Shown here: positions 1 to 5,772 of the stretch, piece by piece
Numbering within the stretch: the stretch's first letter is position 1
Layout: each line of letters opens with the position of its first letter
Assembly: GCA_947176445.1 (NCBI GenBank)
Contig: CAMWQK010000063.1
Coordinates: 1 to 5,874, forward strand
DNA from: an uncultured Clostridia bacterium
Lineage (GTDB): Bacteria; Bacillota; Clostridia; Christensenellales; Borkfalkiaceae
Length of the DNA stretch: 5,874 nt
Reading direction: 5' to 3'
Position numbers and translations under genes: made by a program
Notes under the pieces: generated by a model
Told to the model about the DNA's origin: nothing
Database searches by the model: none
Seen by the model: only the letters and a program-made list of their open reading frames with translations

Positions 1-1
1 C

Positions 2-724
2 TTCCAAGGAGAGTTTGCCGAAGCACTCAAAGCGCTCGTCGAGCTTACGGTCAACCACATCGGCTCGATCGTCGGCTCGATCGTCGGGCTCGTCGTCATC
101 TATCTCTTAGCCCGCTTTTTTAACGGACTTGCGCTGTTTACGGTGGGGTGTGCGCTCAACGACAGAATGCAGATCTATGCGAGAACAAAGTTCTCCACGG
201 CATTCTTCACGGGCTTCGGAAAGGCTGCGCTCTACACCGTCATCTACGTACCGCTTGCGTTCTTGTACGATGCAGTCACCGTGCTCGTGAGCTGGTTTTT
301 CTTCTTCTACGTACTTTCGTTTTTGGTGGGGCACGGCTTCCTTTCGGTGATCGTATCGCTCATGCTTACGGCAACGGCAATCATCGCGTTGCAGGCGTTA
401 AAGCTCACGATCGTCTCCAAGTGGATGCCTGCGGTCATCAACGGGGCGAAAAACGGTGCGGCGCTCAAAGCGAGTATCTCGTACGGGAAGAACTTCGGCG
501 GGCGTTTCTCCAACTTCCTCGTTGCCAACTATCTCATCATTCTCATCAACGTCATCTGTGCGATCTTCACGCTCGGCAGTGCGCTCTTTCTCACGCTTCC
601 CATGAGCTTTTTGTTCCTGCTCACCCTTCAATTCGTACACTTCTACGAGGACGAGGGCAGACGCTACTTCATCTCGTTCGAGAAGCTCAAAGGCGAGGAA
701 CACGAAGACATTATTCAGAAATAA
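2..724 (+). CDS. Polytopic membrane protein of unknown function, 5' end outside the window
   Basis: The reading frame is open from the first full codon of the window to a TAA at 722-724, giving 240 visible residues, so the true start lies upstream. A GTG at 143 lies inside the continuous frame and has no convincing ribosome binding site, so it is not taken as the start. Hydrophobic stretches occur at visible residues about 19-40, 76-109 (perhaps two helices), 113-138 and 171-211 (perhaps two helices), which suggests five or six membrane segments. Between them are short basic loops (around residues 55-63 and 150-168). The protein ends in a charged, probably cytoplasmic tail rich in Glu and Lys. 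The first helix carries a GxxxGxxxG pattern made by a short tandem repeat in the DNA. I recognise no catalytic motif or named family. It is followed by a terminator-like hairpin and then by the phosphohexomutase gene on the same strand. An integral membrane protein is well supported; any function would be a guess. Confidence 0.8.
   Translation, partial: FQGEFAEALKALVELTVNHIGSIVGSIVGLVVIYLLARFFNGLALFTVGCALNDRMQIYARTKFSTAFFTGFGKAALYTVIYVPLAFLYDAVTVLVSWFFFFYVLSFLVGHGFLSVIVSLMLTATAIIALQALKLTIVSKWMPAVINGAKNGAALKASISYGKNFGGRFSNFLVANYLIILINVICAIFTLGSALFLTLPMSFLFLLTLQFVHFYEDEGRRYFISFEKLKGEEHEDIIQK
61..84 (+). repeat. Two tandem copies of a 12-bp unit inside the membrane-protein gene
   Basis: The unit CGGCTCGATCGT occurs twice in perfect tandem, followed by a partial third copy (CGGGCTCG). 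Twelve bases is four codons, so the frame is kept. The product is a doubled Gly-Ser-Ile-Val followed by Gly, a GxxxGxxxG glycine-zipper pattern in the first visible membrane helix. Confidence 0.8.
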
Positions 725-733
725 AATGTAGAA

Positions 734-763
734 ACAGGACGCACATTGTGCGTCTTGTATTTT
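734..763 (+). terminator. Terminator-like hairpin between the membrane-protein gene and the phosphohexomutase gene
   Basis: The arms are 734-744 and 748-758 (ACAGGACGCAC with GTGCGTCTTGT), pairing over 11 bp with one G-T wobble around a three-base loop. An imperfect T-rich tail (ATTTT) follows to 763. It starts ten bases after the stop codon at 724, as expected for an intrinsic terminator of the upstream gene. Its tail ends two bases before the GGAGGA that serves the next gene, so there is no room for a separate downstream promoter. It may be a leaky terminator, an attenuator or a processing hairpin. The short loop and weak T-tract make its strength uncertain. Confidence 0.6.
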
Positions 764-764
764 C

Positions 765-770
765 GGAGGA
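765..770 (+). promoter_or_regulatory. Ribosome binding site of the phosphohexomutase gene
   Basis: GGAGGA sits six bases before the ATG at 777 and fixes that start. It begins immediately after the T-rich tail of the upstream hairpin, so folding of that hairpin or read-through of it could influence access to this site. Confidence 0.85.
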
Positions 771-776
771 GATCAT

Positions 777-2495
777 ATGAATTATCGTGACCTGTATAAC
801 AAGTGGCTGTGTGATGCCCGTCTGACGGAAGAGGAGCGTGCGGAGCTGAAAGCGATCGCAACGGACGAAAAGGAGCAGGAATACCGCTTCGGCGGCGAGC
901 TTGCATTCGGTACGGCGGGTATGCGCGGGATCATCGGTTGCGGTATCAATATGATGAACGTACATACCGTCATGCGCGCGACGCAGGGGCTTTCGATGTA
1001 CATCAAGACGCTTTCGGCTGCGGAACAGGCACGGGGCGTCGTCATCTCCTACGATACGCGCCGCGGCAGCCGCGTGTTTGCGAAGGCGGCGGCGGGCGTG
1101 CTCGCAAAGAACGGCATCAAGGTCTACCTCTTTAACGAAGTGCACCCCGTTCCCATGCTCTCGTACGCGGTTCGCTATTTACATACGATTGCGGGTATCA
1201 TGATCACCGCATCGCACAATCCCAAGGAATATAACGGCTATAAGGTGTACGGCGAGGACGGCGCGCAGATGTCTCCCGAGGCAACGGCGGTCGTCGTCAA
1301 ATTCATGGAGGGGATCACCGATTATCTCTCGGTGAGCGGCGACGAGAACAGCCCGCTCATTGAGAAAGTACCCGCGGAAGTGGACGAGACGTACATTCAG
1401 ACGCTTGCAAAGCTCACGCTCTCCCATAAGGCGGTGGAGACCTGCGGCAAGAACTTAAAGCTCGTATATACCCCCGTGCACGGCTCGGGCTACGTTCCTG
1501 TCATGCGCATTCTCAAAAAGCTCGGCATCAACGTGACGATTGTCGAGGAACAGACGACGGAGGACACGGAGTTTTCCACCGTCAAAGTGCCCAACCCCGA
1601 GTTCAAAGAGACGCTCTCGATGGGTATCGCGCTTGCGAACAAAATCCAGGCGGACGTCGTATTCGGGACGGATCCCGACTCCGACCGTCTCGGCGTCGTC
1701 GTAAAGGACGACGAGGGCGAGTTTATCGCACTCTCGGGCAATCAGGTGGGCATTCTCCTGCTCGACTATATCTTAACGCGGCTGAAAGAGGAGAACGCAC
1801 TGCCCGAAAACGCCGCGGTCGTCAAGTCGTTCGTAACGACGGGCATGGCAAAGGCGATCTGCGATGACTTCGGCGTCACGCTCTTTGAGACGCCCGTCGG
1901 CTTCAAGTTTATCGGCGAGAAGATCAAGCAGTGGGAGACGGACGGCTCGTATAGCTACGTGTTCGGGTTCGAGGAGTCGTGCGGGTACCTGCGCGGTACG
2001 CACGCGCGCGATAAGGATGCGGTCGTCGCGTCCATGCTCTGCGCCGAGATGGTCTGCTACTATACCTATGTCGGCAAGACGGTCTACAAGAGATTGCAGG
2101 AGATTTACCAAAAGTACGGCTATGTTCTCGATAAGAACATCTCCATTCAGTATTCGGGGTTGAACGCCATGAAGGAGATGAACGCCGTCGTCAATGCGTT
2201 GAAGTCGGTGAAGGTCGAGCGGTTCGGCTCGCTTGAAGTGGAGGCGGTGCGCGATTATTCGGCGTCCGTCCGCCGCGATAAGTGGGGGAAGGAGACTTCG
2301 ATCGATATTCCCAAGTGCAACTGCGTCTATTACGAACTTGCGGGCGGCTCGTTCATCTGCGTTCGCCCTTCGGGTACGGAGCCGAAGCTGAAGATCTACT
2401 ATTCGATTAAGGCGGCGGACGAGGCGGCGGCTCAGCTCGCCTTGGAGGACGCCAAGAAGGCGGTCGAAAAGCTCCTCGAAAGCGTGAAGAAGTAA
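777..2495 (+). CDS. pgcA: Phosphoglucomutase/phosphomannomutase (alpha-D-phosphohexomutase family, PgcA type)
   Basis: This cytoplasmic enzyme of 572 residues interconverts hexose-1-phosphate and hexose-6-phosphate through an enzyme phosphoserine. In Bacillota the PgcA type supplies glucose-1-phosphate for UDP-glucose and so for envelope glycans and glycolipids. All four family loops are present in order. The N-terminal GTAGMRG is at residues 45-51. The catalytic TASHNP loop has phosphoserine S146. The metal-binding loop is DPDSDR at 299-304, with D299, D301 and D303; Ser302 replaces the commoner Ala. The sugar-specificity loop is EESCG at 399-403, and the C-terminal phosphate-binding RPSGTEPK is at 530-537. 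The length is close to the roughly 580 residues of Bacillus PgcA. The start is set by GGAGGA six bases upstream. No promoter lies in the short gap, so transcription probably enters from the membrane-protein gene. The enzyme class is secure; glucose rather than mannose preference is inferred from overall resemblance. Confidence 0.93.
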   Translation: MNYRDLYNKWLCDARLTEEERAELKAIATDEKEQEYRFGGELAFGTAGMRGIIGCGINMMNVHTVMRATQGLSMYIKTLSAAEQARGVVISYDTRRGSRVFAKAAAGVLAKNGIKVYLFNEVHPVPMLSYAVRYLHTIAGIMITASHNPKEYNGYKVYGEDGAQMSPEATAVVVKFMEGITDYLSVSGDENSPLIEKVPAEVDETYIQTLAKLTLSHKAVETCGKNLKLVYTPVHGSGYVPVMRILKKLGINVTIVEEQTTEDTEFSTVKVPNPEFKETLSMGIALANKIQADVVFGTDPDSDRLGVVVKDDEGEFIALSGNQVGILLLDYILTRLKEENALPENAAVVKSFVTTGMAKAICDDFGVTLFETPVGFKFIGEKIKQWETDGSYSYVFGFEESCGYLRGTHARDKDAVVASMLCAEMVCYYTYVGKTVYKRLQEIYQKYGYVLDKNISIQYSGLNAMKEMNAVVNALKSVKVERFGSLEVEAVRDYSASVRRDKWGKETSIDIPKCNCVYYELAGGSFICVRPSGTEPKLKIYYSIKAADEAAAQLALEDAKKAVEKLLESVKK

Positions 2496-2508
2496 AAATT
2501 AAGTAATG

Positions 2509-2538
2509 AAAAAGCTCGGGAAAACCCCGAGCTTTTTT
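2509..2538. terminator. Bidirectional intrinsic terminator between convergent genes
   Basis: GCTCGGG (2514-2520) pairs with CCCGAGC (2526-2532) around a five-base loop. The A-run before and the T-run after extend the stem to about 12 bp. Read on the plus strand it ends in six T's, and further T-rich sequence follows to 2549. Read on the minus strand it also ends in a T-run. It starts 13 bases after the phosphohexomutase stop and lies 15 bases past the ParA stop, so it can end both converging transcripts. Confidence 0.93.
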
Positions 2539-2553
2539 GTTTGTTTTTTGAAC

Positions 2554-3345
2554 TTAGTAGGGAATACGGTTGTACAGTCCTTCGAGGAACTCGTGGACGA
2601 TCGCCTTCTGCTTTGCCTCGTAGGGGGTGAGCGTCTTGGGATCTTCCACAGCGTCGAATACCGTAATGCCCTTTGCCTGCAACGTCTGAATGCACGCCTT
2701 CTCATAGATGCAGGGAAGGACGGTGACGTCGTCGAGGTGCTCGTCTACGAGCGTTTTCAGCTCTTCGAGTGCGAGCGTAGGCACGGACTTGATCTTGGAG
2801 AAGCCGTTGGGGAGAACGAACTTGATCTTGTTCATATCGAGGCTCGCGTCGACGAAGTATTGCAGGGTATTGTAGAAGCCGTTTACACCCAGCTTGTTGA
2901 GCTGTACGACGAGAATGACCATGTCGACGATTTCCAGAACGAGCTCGGACGTGCGGTTGCTCGAAGGGGGCAGATCGAAGAATACCGCATCGAACTGATC
3001 GATGAGCGTCTGCAACGTTTCGAGGAACTGCTTTTCGAATGCGCGCTCGAGCGTGAGCTTTTTGGAGAGCATGTCCGTGTTCAGCGTTTTGATGGCATAC
3101 AGATTGTCGCGAAGGGGAATGAGCGTCTCGTCGAGCGAGCACACCTTCGCGCAGTAGTGTTCGAGGTAGTTGTCGTCCCGCTCGAACACCTTGTCCGAAC
3201 AGCCGAACATCTCGAAGAGGGAGTTCTGGTCGTCGATACTGACGACGAGCACGCGCTTGCCCTGCTGTGCAAGGTAGGTTGCGTGTTCACCCGTGATGGT
3301 CGTCTTGCCGACGCCGCCCTTTTTACAGAAATAAGTATATGTCAT
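2554..3345 (-). CDS. ParA/MinD-family (deviant Walker) ATPase, second gene of a two-gene operon
   Basis: This 263-residue protein belongs to the ParA/MinD/Soj ATPases, which switch between monomer and nucleotide sandwich dimer to position DNA or protein cargo on the nucleoid or membrane. The deviant Walker A is KGGVGKTT at residues 9-16, with signature lysine K9 and P-loop lysine K14. The Walker A' region reads SIDDQ at 36-40: the second Asp (D38) is kept, but the first, usually Asp, is Ser36 and the usual Pro is Asp39. Walker B is FFDLPPS at 122-128, with D124. The C-terminal part retains a ParA-like layout of strands and helices and has no obvious MinD-type amphipathic tail. There is no N-terminal helix-turn-helix extension, so it resembles short chromosomal Soj-like forms. 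Its ATG overlaps the stop of the preceding gene (ATGA), suggesting translational coupling; a modest AAAGGA lies 11 bases upstream. No ParB follows. The family is certain; the cargo is unknown. Confidence 0.9.
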   Translation of the reverse strand: MTYTYFCKKGGVGKTTITGEHATYLAQQGKRVLVVSIDDQNSLFEMFGCSDKVFERDDNYLEHYCAKVCSLDETLIPLRDNLYAIKTLNTDMLSKKLTLERAFEKQFLETLQTLIDQFDAVFFDLPPSSNRTSELVLEIVDMVILVVQLNKLGVNGFYNTLQYFVDASLDMNKIKFVLPNGFSKIKSVPTLALEELKTLVDEHLDDVTVLPCIYEKACIQTLQAKGITVFDAVEDPKTLTPYEAKQKAIVHEFLEGLYNRIPY

Positions 3346-3719
3346 TTGAGTTCACATCCTTTCGCGTTCAGCGATTTCTTGAATGATTCAAACAGCTCGG
3401 GATATGCGGAGAACGCGTATGCGAGCATTGCGGCGTCGAGCATTTCTCCCGCCTTTTTTCCCGTCTTTGCGATGAGGGAGAGGAGAAGCTCCTTGTTCAC
3501 CTTCGCCATTGCGCGCTTCTTCTTCGTCTTGCCGACGATGGTCGTGGGCGCGATCTTGGGAGCAGGCGGCGGCGTCTGCTGAACGACGACGGGGCGCTCT
3601 TCAAGCGTGAGCGGGTTGACGCGCTTCTGGATTTCCTTCTGCTCGACGGGCGCGGGCTGCTGCACGGGAGCTTCGGGCGTGGTTTGTGTCTCAAACGGAT
3701 TGTTACGTCTTTGAATCAT
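3342..3719 (-). CDS. Small ParA-partner candidate: proline-rich N-terminus, basic patch, helical C-terminus
   Basis: This 125-residue protein of no family I recognise is the first gene of the operon and overlaps the ParA-type ATPase gene by four bases (ATGA). The start at 3719 is chosen because AAGGAGT lies six bases upstream; the frame is open for 22 more codons, but that part spans the promoter. Residues 1-62 are rich in Pro, Gln, Thr and Glu and probably disordered. They contain two copies of a basic motif, I-Q-[R/K]-R-x-N-P-[F/L], at 2-9 and 30-37. A lysine/arginine patch follows (64-76, with K66, K67, K68 and R69). A compact helical segment runs from about 77 to 118 and ends in a short tail with one Cys (C122). 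Genes beside parA often encode the ATPase-stimulating partner or cargo adaptor (ParB, McdB and similar). The gene order, coupling and basic N-terminal motif fit that role, but the function is inference from context. Confidence 0.8.
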   Translation of the reverse strand: MIQRRNNPFETQTTPEAPVQQPAPVEQKEIQKRVNPLTLEERPVVVQQTPPPAPKIAPTTIVGKTKKKRAMAKVNKELLLSLIAKTGKKAGEMLDAAMLAYAFSAYPELFESFKKSLNAKGCELK

Positions 3720-3725
3720 ATGCTT

Positions 3726-3732
3726 ACTCCTT
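3726..3732 (-). promoter_or_regulatory. Ribosome binding site that fixes the start of the small partner gene
   Basis: On the minus strand AAGGAGT lies six bases upstream of the ATG at 3719. The next in-frame ATG, at 3785, would fall within the -35 box, so it cannot be the usual start. Confidence 0.85.
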
Positions 3733-3756
3733 ATTATATCCGTATTTCTGACTTGT

Positions 3757-3785
3757 ATTTTATCACAAATTCGGACAAATTTCAA
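3757..3785 (-). promoter_or_regulatory. Sigma-A promoter of the ParA operon
   Basis: On the minus strand TTGAAA (3785-3780) is followed by a 17-base spacer and TAAAAT (3762-3757). An extended -10 TG stands one base before the -10 box. Transcription should begin near 3750, giving a leader of about 30 bases before the ATG at 3719. A direct repeat with a 10-base period lies in the spacer. Confidence 0.8.
3765..3781. repeat. Pair of ACAAATT repeats, one helical turn apart, inside the ParA-operon promoter
   Basis: ACAAATT occurs at 3765-3771 and again at 3775-3781, a 10-base period. Both copies sit between the -35 and -10 boxes, and the second touches the -35 box. The placement is what a repressor operator would need, but short AT-rich repeats can arise by chance. 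Confidence 0.4.
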
Positions 3786-3937
3786 CAGAATTATAAAAAG
3801 AAATTTCCGAAATAAATGAAAATTTGATGATTTTGTATAAAGATTTCGCCCAAAGGACGTAATCGTATCCTATTTGCACAAAAAAACGGGCAAAGGAAGG
3901 CGTTTGAAAATTTTTTTAACGGAATTTCTTTAACCTG
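3786..3937. other. AT-rich gap without a gene between two divergent promoters
   Basis: About 150 bases separate the -35 boxes of the ParA operon and rny. I see no coding frame, tRNA or clear hairpin here. It holds several A/T runs, including seven T's at 3911-3917, which could act as an UP element for the rny promoter. There is also an imperfect inverted pair (AAAGAAATTTCCG at 3797-3809 and CGGAATTTCTTT at 3920-3931) and a weak TTTGC/GCAAA pairing at 3873-3894. None is strong enough to name. Confidence 0.6.
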
Positions 3938-3966
3938 TTGACTTTTGTTGTGAAATACTATATAAT
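3938..3966 (+). promoter_or_regulatory. Near-consensus sigma-A promoter of rny
   Basis: TTGACT (3938-3943), a 17-base spacer and a perfect TATAAT (3961-3966) make this the best promoter in the window. It is preceded by T-rich sequence. Transcription should start near 3973, giving an 80-nt leader. It also excludes in-frame start codons at 3966 and 3969, because they overlap the -10 box. Confidence 0.9.
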
Positions 3967-4006
3967 TGATGCTGACGGCGTTTCGTTTACTCTATCTTGT
4001 GGTGAA

Positions 4007-4037
4007 CGGTAATGCAGACAAGTCGAAATTTTTACCG
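4007..4037 (+). promoter_or_regulatory. Possible stem in the rny leader next to the ribosome binding site
   Basis: CGGTAA (4007-4012) is perfectly complementary to TTACCG (4032-4037), with a 19-base loop. The 3' arm ends three bases before AGGAGG. If it forms, it would crowd the ribosome binding site of rny. The stem is only six base pairs and the loop is long, so this is a weak call. Confidence 0.3.
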
Positions 4038-4039
4038 GC

Positions 4040-4045
4040 AGGAGG
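4040..4045 (+). promoter_or_regulatory. Ribosome binding site that fixes the start of rny
   Basis: AGGAGG lies seven bases before the ATG at 4053. Starting there gives a protein that begins just ahead of its membrane anchor, as expected for RNase Y. The open frame upstream of it is leader RNA. Confidence 0.93.
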
Positions 4046-4052
4046 CTATTTT

Positions 4053-5663
4053 ATGGCAACATTTTGTAGCCTGCTCCTTGTCGATACCCTGCCGATCGTG
4101 CTCTATATCGTACTGCCCATTGTCGGGCTTGCGGTGGGCGCGCTCGCAGCTTGGGTGGTTCTGAAAAACGTTTCCAAAAAGAAGTCCGAAAAGAAACTTG
4201 ACGATACGTCAAGACGCGTCGAGGAAATGCTCGAAAGCGCAAAAGCGGAATGTAAACAGATCAAGAAGGAAGCCATCTTAGAAGCCAAGGAACAGGAACT
4301 CAAAAGACGTAACGAATTTGAACAGGAGATGAAGGAGAAGCGTGCGGAACAGGCACACATCGAATCCCGTCTCAACCGCCAGCAGGATGCGCTCGAGCGC
4401 AAGGAAACCGAGCTCAATCGCAAGAACGAATCGCTGGAAGCGCAGAAAAACAACTTAACGCATAAGCTCGAAGAAGTGGAAAAGACGCGGGAACAGGTCG
4501 CGCGTCAGCACGAGCTCATGATCGCGGAACTCGAACGCGTCGCTCAGCTGAGCAAGGACGAGGCGAAGAAGCTCCTCACGGAGGAGATTCTCGACGAGAC
4601 CCGCCGCGATGCCGCCGTTCAGGTGCGCAACCTCGAACAGCAGACGAAGGACGAGGCGGATATGAATGCGAAGAACATCATCTCCCTCGCCATTCAGCGC
4701 TGTGCAAGCGATCACGCATCGGAGACAACCGTCTCCGTCGTGCCGCTTCCCAACGACGATATGAAGGCGCGTATCATCGGCAGAGAGGGGCGCAATATCC
4801 GTGCGATCGAAAACGCAACGGGCATCGAGCTCATCATCGACGATACTCCCGAAGTCGTCATTCTCTCGGGATTTGATCCCGTGCGCCGCGAGGTCGCCCG
4901 TCTCACGCTCGAGAGGTTGATCACCGACGGACGCATCCACCCCGCCCGCATCGAGGAGACGGTGGAGAAGGTCACAAGAGAACTCGAACAGCAGATCAAG
5001 GCTGCGGGCGAGAACGCGATGTTCGAGGTGGGGATCTTCGGACTTCACCCCGAGATCATCAAGCTCATCGGTCGCCTGAAATTCCGTACGAGCTACGGGC
5101 AGAACGTCTACCGTCACTCCATCGAGGTGGCGCAGCTCGCGGGGCTCATGGCGCAGGAGCTCGGGCTCGACGTCAACTTTGCGAAGCGTGCGGGACTTCT
5201 GCACGATATCGGCAAGGCGGTCGATCACGAGCAGGAGGGAACGCACATTCAGATCGGTGCAGATCTCGCCAAGAAGTATAAGGAAAACGCGATGATCGTC
5301 AACGCGATCATGGCGCACCACGGCGACGTGGAACCCAAGACGATCGAGGCGGTGCTCGTTCAGGCGGCGGACGCCATTTCGGGCGCGCGCCCCGGTGCAC
5401 GTCGCGAGACGGGTTCGAACTACGTCAAGCGTCTTGAAAAGCTCGAAGCGATCGCGGCGGATTTCCCCGGCGTCGACAAGAGCTACGCCATTCAGGCGGG
5501 CAGAGAGGTGCGCGTCATCGTCAAGCCCGATCAGGTGGACGATGCAAAGGCGCTCTTCCTCGCAAAGGATATTGCCAAGAAGATCGAGAGCGAGCTCGAA
5601 TACCCCGGTCAGATCAAGGTCAATGTCATCCGTGAATTCCGCAGTGTGGAGTACGCGAAGTAA
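4053..5663 (+). CDS. rny: Ribonuclease Y, membrane-anchored endoribonuclease
   Basis: RNase Y makes the initiating endonucleolytic cuts in mRNA decay in Bacillota and is a scaffold for the degradosome-like assembly at the inner face of the membrane. The 536-residue protein shows every expected part in order. A transmembrane helix spans about residues 14-37, followed by a lysine stop (K42-K44). A long charged coiled coil covers roughly 41-220. A KH RNA-binding domain has [10 protein letters not shown] at 241-250, with the GREG loop at 243-246. The HD catalytic domain has H355, the H384-D385 pair, H422-H423 and D440. A conserved C-terminal domain follows. It is slightly longer than the 520 residues of Bacillus Rny, because about a dozen extra, partly hydrophobic residues precede the anchor. 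The start follows AGGAGG at 4040. It has its own strong promoter, an 80-nt leader and a terminator, so it appears to be a single-gene transcript, divergent from the ParA operon. Confidence 0.97.
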   Translation: MATFCSLLLVDTLPIVLYIVLPIVGLAVGALAAWVVLKNVSKKKSEKKLDDTSRRVEEMLESAKAECKQIKKEAILEAKEQELKRRNEFEQEMKEKRAEQAHIESRLNRQQDALERKETELNRKNESLEAQKNNLTHKLEEVEKTREQVARQHELMIAELERVAQLSKDEAKKLLTEEILDETRRDAAVQVRNLEQQTKDEADMNAKNIISLAIQRCASDHASETTVSVVPLPNDDMKARIIGREGRNIRAIENATGIELIIDDTPEVVILSGFDPVRREVARLTLERLITDGRIHPARIEETVEKVTRELEQQIKAAGENAMFEVGIFGLHPEIIKLIGRLKFRTSYGQNVYRHSIEVAQLAGLMAQELGLDVNFAKRAGLLHDIGKAVDHEQEGTHIQIGADLAKKYKENAMIVNAIMAHHGDVEPKTIEAVLVQAADAISGARPGARRETGSNYVKRLEKLEAIAADFPGVDKSYAIQAGREVRVIVKPDQVDDAKALFLAKDIAKKIESELEYPGQIKVNVIREFRSVEYAK

Positions 5664-5682
5664 GAGTATATTTCTTAGGATA

Positions 5683-5719
5683 AAAAGCAAGGACAAAATA
5701 GTCCTTGCTTTTCTTTTTT
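5683..5719 (+). terminator. Intrinsic terminator of rny
   Basis: AAAAGCAAGGAC (5683-5694) pairs perfectly with GTCCTTGCTTTT (5701-5712) over 12 bp around a six-base loop, followed by a C and six T's. It lies 19 bases after the rny stop codon. Confidence 0.95.
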
Positions 5720-5724
5720 GATTT

Positions 5725-5733
5725 TGATATAAT
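5725..5733 (+). promoter_or_regulatory. Extended -10 promoter for the CPCC-protein gene
   Basis: TGATATAAT is a perfect extended -10 element (TG, one base, TATAAT). The matching -35 position (5705-5710, TTGCTT) falls inside the 3' arm of the rny terminator and matches consensus only in TTG, so the extended -10 probably carries the promoter. Transcription should begin near 5740, about 33 bases before the GTG start. A small 5-bp stem (ACTGT 5738-5742 with ACAGT 5750-5754) would lie at the start of the RNA. Confidence 0.65.
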
Positions 5734-5760
5734 GATGACTGTACGAAAAACAGTAATTTA

Positions 5761-5766
5761 GAGGAG
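5761..5766 (+). promoter_or_regulatory. Ribosome binding site of the CPCC-protein gene
   Basis: GAGGAG stands six bases before the GTG at 5773. It supports that GTG as start, as no ATG lies at a suitable distance in this frame. Confidence 0.8.
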
Positions 5767-5772
5767 CAAGCT

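Noticed and set aside
2506..3582. Long plus-strand open frame (358 codons) antisense to the ParA-type operon
   Set aside because: It begins inside the terminator hairpin, has no plausible ribosome binding site, and its translation is a charge-rich, motif-free product. It is the shadow of the well-supported minus-strand genes.
3733..3738. Perfect TATAAT on the minus strand just upstream of the small partner gene
   Set aside because: It has no acceptable -35 box at the right distance, and its transcription start would fall inside the ribosome binding site. The promoter at 3757-3785 fits better.
3720..3785. 22-residue N-terminal extension of the small ParA-partner protein, starting at 3785
   Set aside because: Those codons cover the -10 and -35 boxes, and a clear AAGGAGT precedes the ATG at 3719.
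3846..3900. Possible small RNA in the divergent intergenic region
   Set aside because: The only pairings (TTTGC/GCAAA, AGGA/TCCT) are very short, and no promoter-terminator pair brackets the segment.
3797..3931. Imperfect inverted repeat AAAGAAATTTCCG / CGGAATTTCTTT flanking the divergent intergenic region
   Set aside because: The arms differ by one base in length, are more than 110 bases apart and are made mostly of A and T. Chance is likely without conservation data.
3786..3937. Possible parS-like centromere site near the ParA gene
   Set aside because: I looked for a 16-bp palindrome of the TGTTTCACGTGAAACA type and found none, and no ParB gene is present.
3966..4052. 29-residue N-terminal extension of RNase Y starting from TTG 3966 or ATG 3969
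   Set aside because: Both codons lie in or next to the TATAAT box and would not be transcribed. AGGAGG at 4040 and the position of the membrane anchor support 4053.
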